From Verrucomicrobiota bacterium (GTDB taxonomy: Bacteria > Verrucomicrobiota > Verrucomicrobiia > Chthoniobacterales > UBA10450), in the NCBI GenBank assembly GCA_003219335.1, contig QHOF01000051.1, positions 1 to 6,731 on the forward strand: DNA of 6,731 bases. The letters are read 5' to 3'. Every line of letters starts with the position of its first letter. Position 1 is the stretch's first letter. A program made the translations under genes and the position numbers. Shown in pieces: positions 4,554 to 6,731 of the stretch. The notes under the pieces were generated by a model. That model was not told where the DNA came from, made no database searches, and saw only the letters and a list, made by a program, of their open reading frames with translations.

Positions 4554-6472
4554 TTTATCCGCAGAGTTCGCGTGAAATGAAGTTTGTCCGAATCTGTGGA
4601 AATCTGCGGCATCTGTGGATCGCCTTATCGCTGTTGGCGGTACCGGCGACACCGCGCGCGCAGACGCTGATGCCCACGCCTGCGCCGAGTCCGAATGAGT
4701 CGCCAGAAGAAGAGACGATTATCCCGACATTCGAGACGCAAAAGCTCGCGCGCACTTACATCCTCGATGTTCCCGCTCCGCGTGGGCAAATCACAGATCG
4801 CAGCGGCGCGCCGCTGGCGCAAAACCGACTCACCTACAATCTCGTCATCAATTTTCCCACGCCGCTGAATTTTTCCGGTGCGCAGGCGGTGGATTTTGCC
4901 AGGGAGAAAATCGATGCGGCAGGCCAGTTGGTCGGGCGCAAGCTCCGGATTTCTGATGAGGCGATCGTGCGTCATTATCGCAATCGGGGAATCATGCCGC
5001 TAGAGATCGCGCAGAATCTTAGCGAGACGGAATACGAAAAAATCAAGAATGATCTGCCGGCAGGCGTAACGCTGCGGCCGGTTTACGTGCGGGTTTACCC
5101 GAACGGAAAGCTTGCCGGCCAGGTCGTCGGTTACACCGGAAAGACCGGACGAAACCCCGACGGCATCGTGGATAATCACGAAACGCTCTGGCCGGAAACG
5201 GAGGGACGCGAAGGGCTCGAGCAAACCTTCAACGAGATGCTCACCGGCAAGCACGGCGAATACAAACTCACCTTCAACAAGGTCGGCCGGAAGACTTCCG
5301 AGAAACTCATCACCCCGCCTGAGCCTGGATGCAATGTGGTCACCACGCTGGATTTGCGCCTCCAGCAACTCGCGGAAAAAACGCTGGAAGCGAAAGCAAA
5401 ACGCGGCGCGATAGTGATTATCGATCCAAACAACGGCGACATTCTTGCGCTGGCGTCCTGGCCTACATACGATCCGAATCTGTTTGTGCCGTCGATCTCG
5501 GCCGAGCAGCTCAAGGCCTTGCAGGACAACCCGGATATTCCGCTTTTGCCGCGAGCGTATCGTTCGTCTTATCCGCCTGGGTCCACATTCAAGATTGCGG
5601 TCGGGATTGCCGCGCTGGAAAGCCACGCGGTTTATCCGGACGATCGATACGAATGCGTGCCGTCAATTCAGATCGGCAACGTCACTTTCCACAACTGGAA
5701 AAAAGGCGATCGCGGCGCGTTGAACTTTGTCCAGGCGCTCACGGAATCATGCGACACTTGGTTTTATCAGGTCGGCATCAAGACCGGCTCGGGGCCCATT
5801 ATCGATTGGGCGTTACAGCTGGGTTTTGGCGCGAAATGCGGGATCCCGCTGCGCGGCGAAGTGGAAGGGCGCATTCCGAACGACGATTACATGAAAGCGA
5901 CGCACGGCCGCAAACTGCTCAACGGTGACATCGCAAACATGTCAATCGGTCAGGGGGATGTCCAGGTGACGCCGTTGCAAATGGCGCAGGCGTTGGGCGT
6001 CATCGCGAATGGCGGCACGTTTTATCAAACGCGCCTGGTGCAACAGGTGCAGACATTCGATAACCAGATCGTGAGCGCGTACCAGGTGCGCGCGAAGAGG
6101 GCGCTGGACCTTTCGCCCGACACGCTGGAGCAGTTGCGCACCGGAATGACCAACGTGGTCAATGGCGCAGGGGGCACTGCGCATCAGGCCAGTCTCGATA
6201 ACGTGGAAGTCGCTGGGAAAACCGGCACCGCACAATGGGGACCGAAAAACAAGGAGCGCACGGCCGCGTGGTTTGCCGGATTTTTGCCTGCCGATCAACC
6301 GCGCTATGCGTTTGCGGCGATTTACGAAGGCGATGTCGGGAGCAAGGTCCATGGTGGTTCCACGGCTGCACCGATGATCGCGGAAGTGTTCAAAGAAATT
6401 TACCAGGGACAAATTGTGACCAACCACTCACAACGGCGCGCTCCTCAACAACCCGAAATCCGCCGTGCTTAG
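4550..6472 (+). CDS. mrdA: Class B penicillin-binding protein, PBP2-type peptidoglycan transpeptidase
   Basis: Cross-links peptidoglycan peptides in the periplasm; the PBP2 type normally serves cell elongation with RodA. Numbered from the ATG at 4550 (640 residues): a short signal-like segment (LWIALSLLAVPA, 22-33), a Pro/Glu-rich linker (42-58), then the non-catalytic dimerisation/pedestal domain starting at DVPAPRGQITDRSGAPLA (73-90). The transpeptidase domain spans about 285-615. Active-site motifs are all present: SxxK as STFK (345-348, Ser345 the acyl-acceptor), the second motif as SCD (400-402, the SxD form usual in PBP2), and KTGT (557-560). GQGDVQVTPLQMA (467-479) is also typical. The start at 4550 overlaps the uvrC stop as ATGA, suggesting coupling. 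The ATG at 4577 gives a more normal signal peptide and is a real alternative; neither has a good ribosome site. The symbol is by family resemblance, since no rodA or mreBCD is visible nearby. Confidence 0.93.
   Translation: MIYPQSSREMKFVRICGNLRHLWIALSLLAVPATPRAQTLMPTPAPSPNESPEEETIIPTFETQKLARTYILDVPAPRGQITDRSGAPLAQNRLTYNLVINFPTPLNFSGAQAVDFAREKIDAAGQLVGRKLRISDEAIVRHYRNRGIMPLEIAQNLSETEYEKIKNDLPAGVTLRPVYVRVYPNGKLAGQVVGYTGKTGRNPDGIVDNHETLWPETEGREGLEQTFNEMLTGKHGEYKLTFNKVGRKTSEKLITPPEPGCNVVTTLDLRLQQLAEKTLEAKAKRGAIVIIDPNNGDILALASWPTYDPNLFVPSISAEQLKALQDNPDIPLLPRAYRSSYPPGSTFKIAVGIAALESHAVYPDDRYECVPSIQIGNVTFHNWKKGDRGALNFVQALTESCDTWFYQVGIKTGSGPIIDWALQLGFGAKCGIPLRGEVEGRIPNDDYMKATHGRKLLNGDIANMSIGQGDVQVTPLQMAQALGVIANGGTFYQTRLVQQVQTFDNQIVSAYQVRAKRALDLSPDTLEQLRTGMTNVVNGAGGTAHQASLDNVEVAGKTGTAQWGPKNKERTAAWFAGFLPADQPRYAFAAIYEGDVGSKVHGGSTAAPMIAEVFKEIYQGQIVTNHSQRRAPQQPEIRRA
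4557..4620 (+). repeat. ATCTGTGG-type repeat at the uvrC/PBP gene junction
   Basis: Three near-copies of a 9-10 bp unit stand in tandem: AATCTGTGGA (4591-4600), AATCTGCGG (4601-4609) and CATCTGTGGA (4610-4619). An inverted partner ATCCGCAGA lies at 4557-4565 and matches TCTGTGGAT (4612-4620) with one G-T mismatch. The block starts 3 bases after the uvrC stop and encodes about residues 3-24 of the PBP, including the n-region and first hydrophobic residues of its signal segment. Wording of this type (ATCTGTGG/ATCTGCGG in tandem) is familiar to me as a dispersed bacterial repeat, from recall only. Confidence 0.6.
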
Positions 6473-6510
6473 CCGGTAGAGCAAGACGAATCTGATTAGC
6501 TCTGGTGCGA

Positions 6511-6527
6511 CAGGCAATCCCTGCCTG
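6511..6527. other. Small hairpin between convergent genes
   Basis: Perfect 6-bp stem CAGGCA (6511-6516) / TGCCTG (6522-6527) with loop ATCCC, located between the PBP stop (6472) and the stop of the convergent gene (6540). No T-run follows on either strand, so it is not a standard intrinsic terminator. It may be a palindromic intergenic repeat or a weak bidirectional terminator. Nothing else is recognisable in the 67-bp gap. Confidence 0.4.
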
Positions 6528-6539
6528 CAATCGGGTGCA

Positions 6540-6731
6540 TCATGGCCATTCCAGCGTCAAGCTGCTGTCGTCTTCCATTCTCGCCGCTGTGCCCCACGGT
6601 TTGCCGAGCTCGCTCACGAGATTGCAAAGCAATTTGGCGTCGGCCGCCGATACGCGTTGTAGCCGAAATCGCCGCATTTGCATCGGAACCAGTTGCGCCG
6701 TAATCAACTCGCCGCTGATTGCGTCCAATTC
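6540..6731 (-). CDS. C-terminal 63 residues of a probable CapA-type (poly-gamma-glutamate synthesis) protein, cut by window edge
   Basis: An open frame enters from the right edge and ends with TGA at 6542-6540. No start codon in the window looks genuine (the first in-frame candidate is a TTG two codons in), so the gene continues beyond 6731. The visible tail contains LVPMQMRRFRLQRVSAADAKLL, a central LGKPWGT, and an acidic EDDSSLTLEWP end. This resembles the C-terminus of CapA-family metallophosphatase-like proteins, where a pattern such as QxRRFxLxRxSxxDAxWL...GTxxxxxxDxxLxLxW is usual. The assignment rests on recalled pattern alone; the catalytic part is not visible. The gene converges on the PBP gene, and no functional link is implied. 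Confidence 0.55.
   Translation of the reverse strand, partial: ELDAISGELITAQLVPMQMRRFRLQRVSAADAKLLCNLVSELGKPWGTAARMEDDSSLTLEWP

Noticed and set aside
5000..5626. 208-codon minus-strand frame, and similar long antisense frames under the PBP gene
   Set aside because: They lie opposite a well-supported transpeptidase gene and show Arg-rich composition expected of shadow frames.
1..6731. Search for a novel defence, mobile or biosynthetic system
   Set aside because: All complete genes but one are recognisable housekeeping genes (synthetases, repair, cell wall). The one unknown gene stands alone with its own terminator, so no multi-gene system is supported.

Overview
The window looks like ordinary chromosomal housekeeping DNA from a GC-rich (roughly 58% by eye), Gram-negative-type bacterium. 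The style of the HisRS and AspRS sequences and the mix of short dispersed repeats suggest a Verrucomicrobiota-like (Spartobacteria-type soil) lineage. That assignment rests on recall, not on a database search. I see no mobile element with a transposase, no phage genes, no CRISPR array, no tRNA or rRNA, and no defence system.

Layout. Positions 1-2174 carry, on the minus strand, hisS (histidyl-tRNA synthetase, complete) followed by the first 253 codons of aspS (aspartyl-tRNA synthetase), which runs off the left edge. The 120-bp hisS-aspS gap is almost entirely a dispersed inverted repeat, and that repeat also supplies the hisS stop codon. Positions 2305-2730 (+) encode a small exported Thr-rich protein of unknown function, closed by a strong intrinsic terminator. 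Positions 2784-2951 hold a cluster of GGCC-centred hairpins. Positions 2952-4553 (+) encode a short, atypical UvrC. It is followed, with an ATGA stop/start overlap, by a class B penicillin-binding protein of the PBP2 type (4550-6472). At the right edge the minus strand carries the last 63 codons of a probable CapA-type protein, convergent with the PBP gene.

The two synthetases probably form a translation operon. The AspRS carries His31 and Gly83, residues of the kind linked to relaxed (Asp/Asn) tRNA recognition, so it may feed an indirect Asn-tRNA route. uvrC and the PBP gene are probably co-transcribed but have unrelated roles: nucleotide-excision repair in the cytoplasm and peptidoglycan cross-linking in the periplasm.

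There are two main points of interest. First, the UvrC lacks the usual four-cysteine (Fe-S) segment and about 115 residues between its UVR and RNase H-like parts, and carries an in-frame run of heptamer repeats. Second, four different repeat families sit at gene borders or in a protein loop within 6.7 kb, in three cases contributing codons to a neighbouring or host gene. No new multi-gene system is visible.
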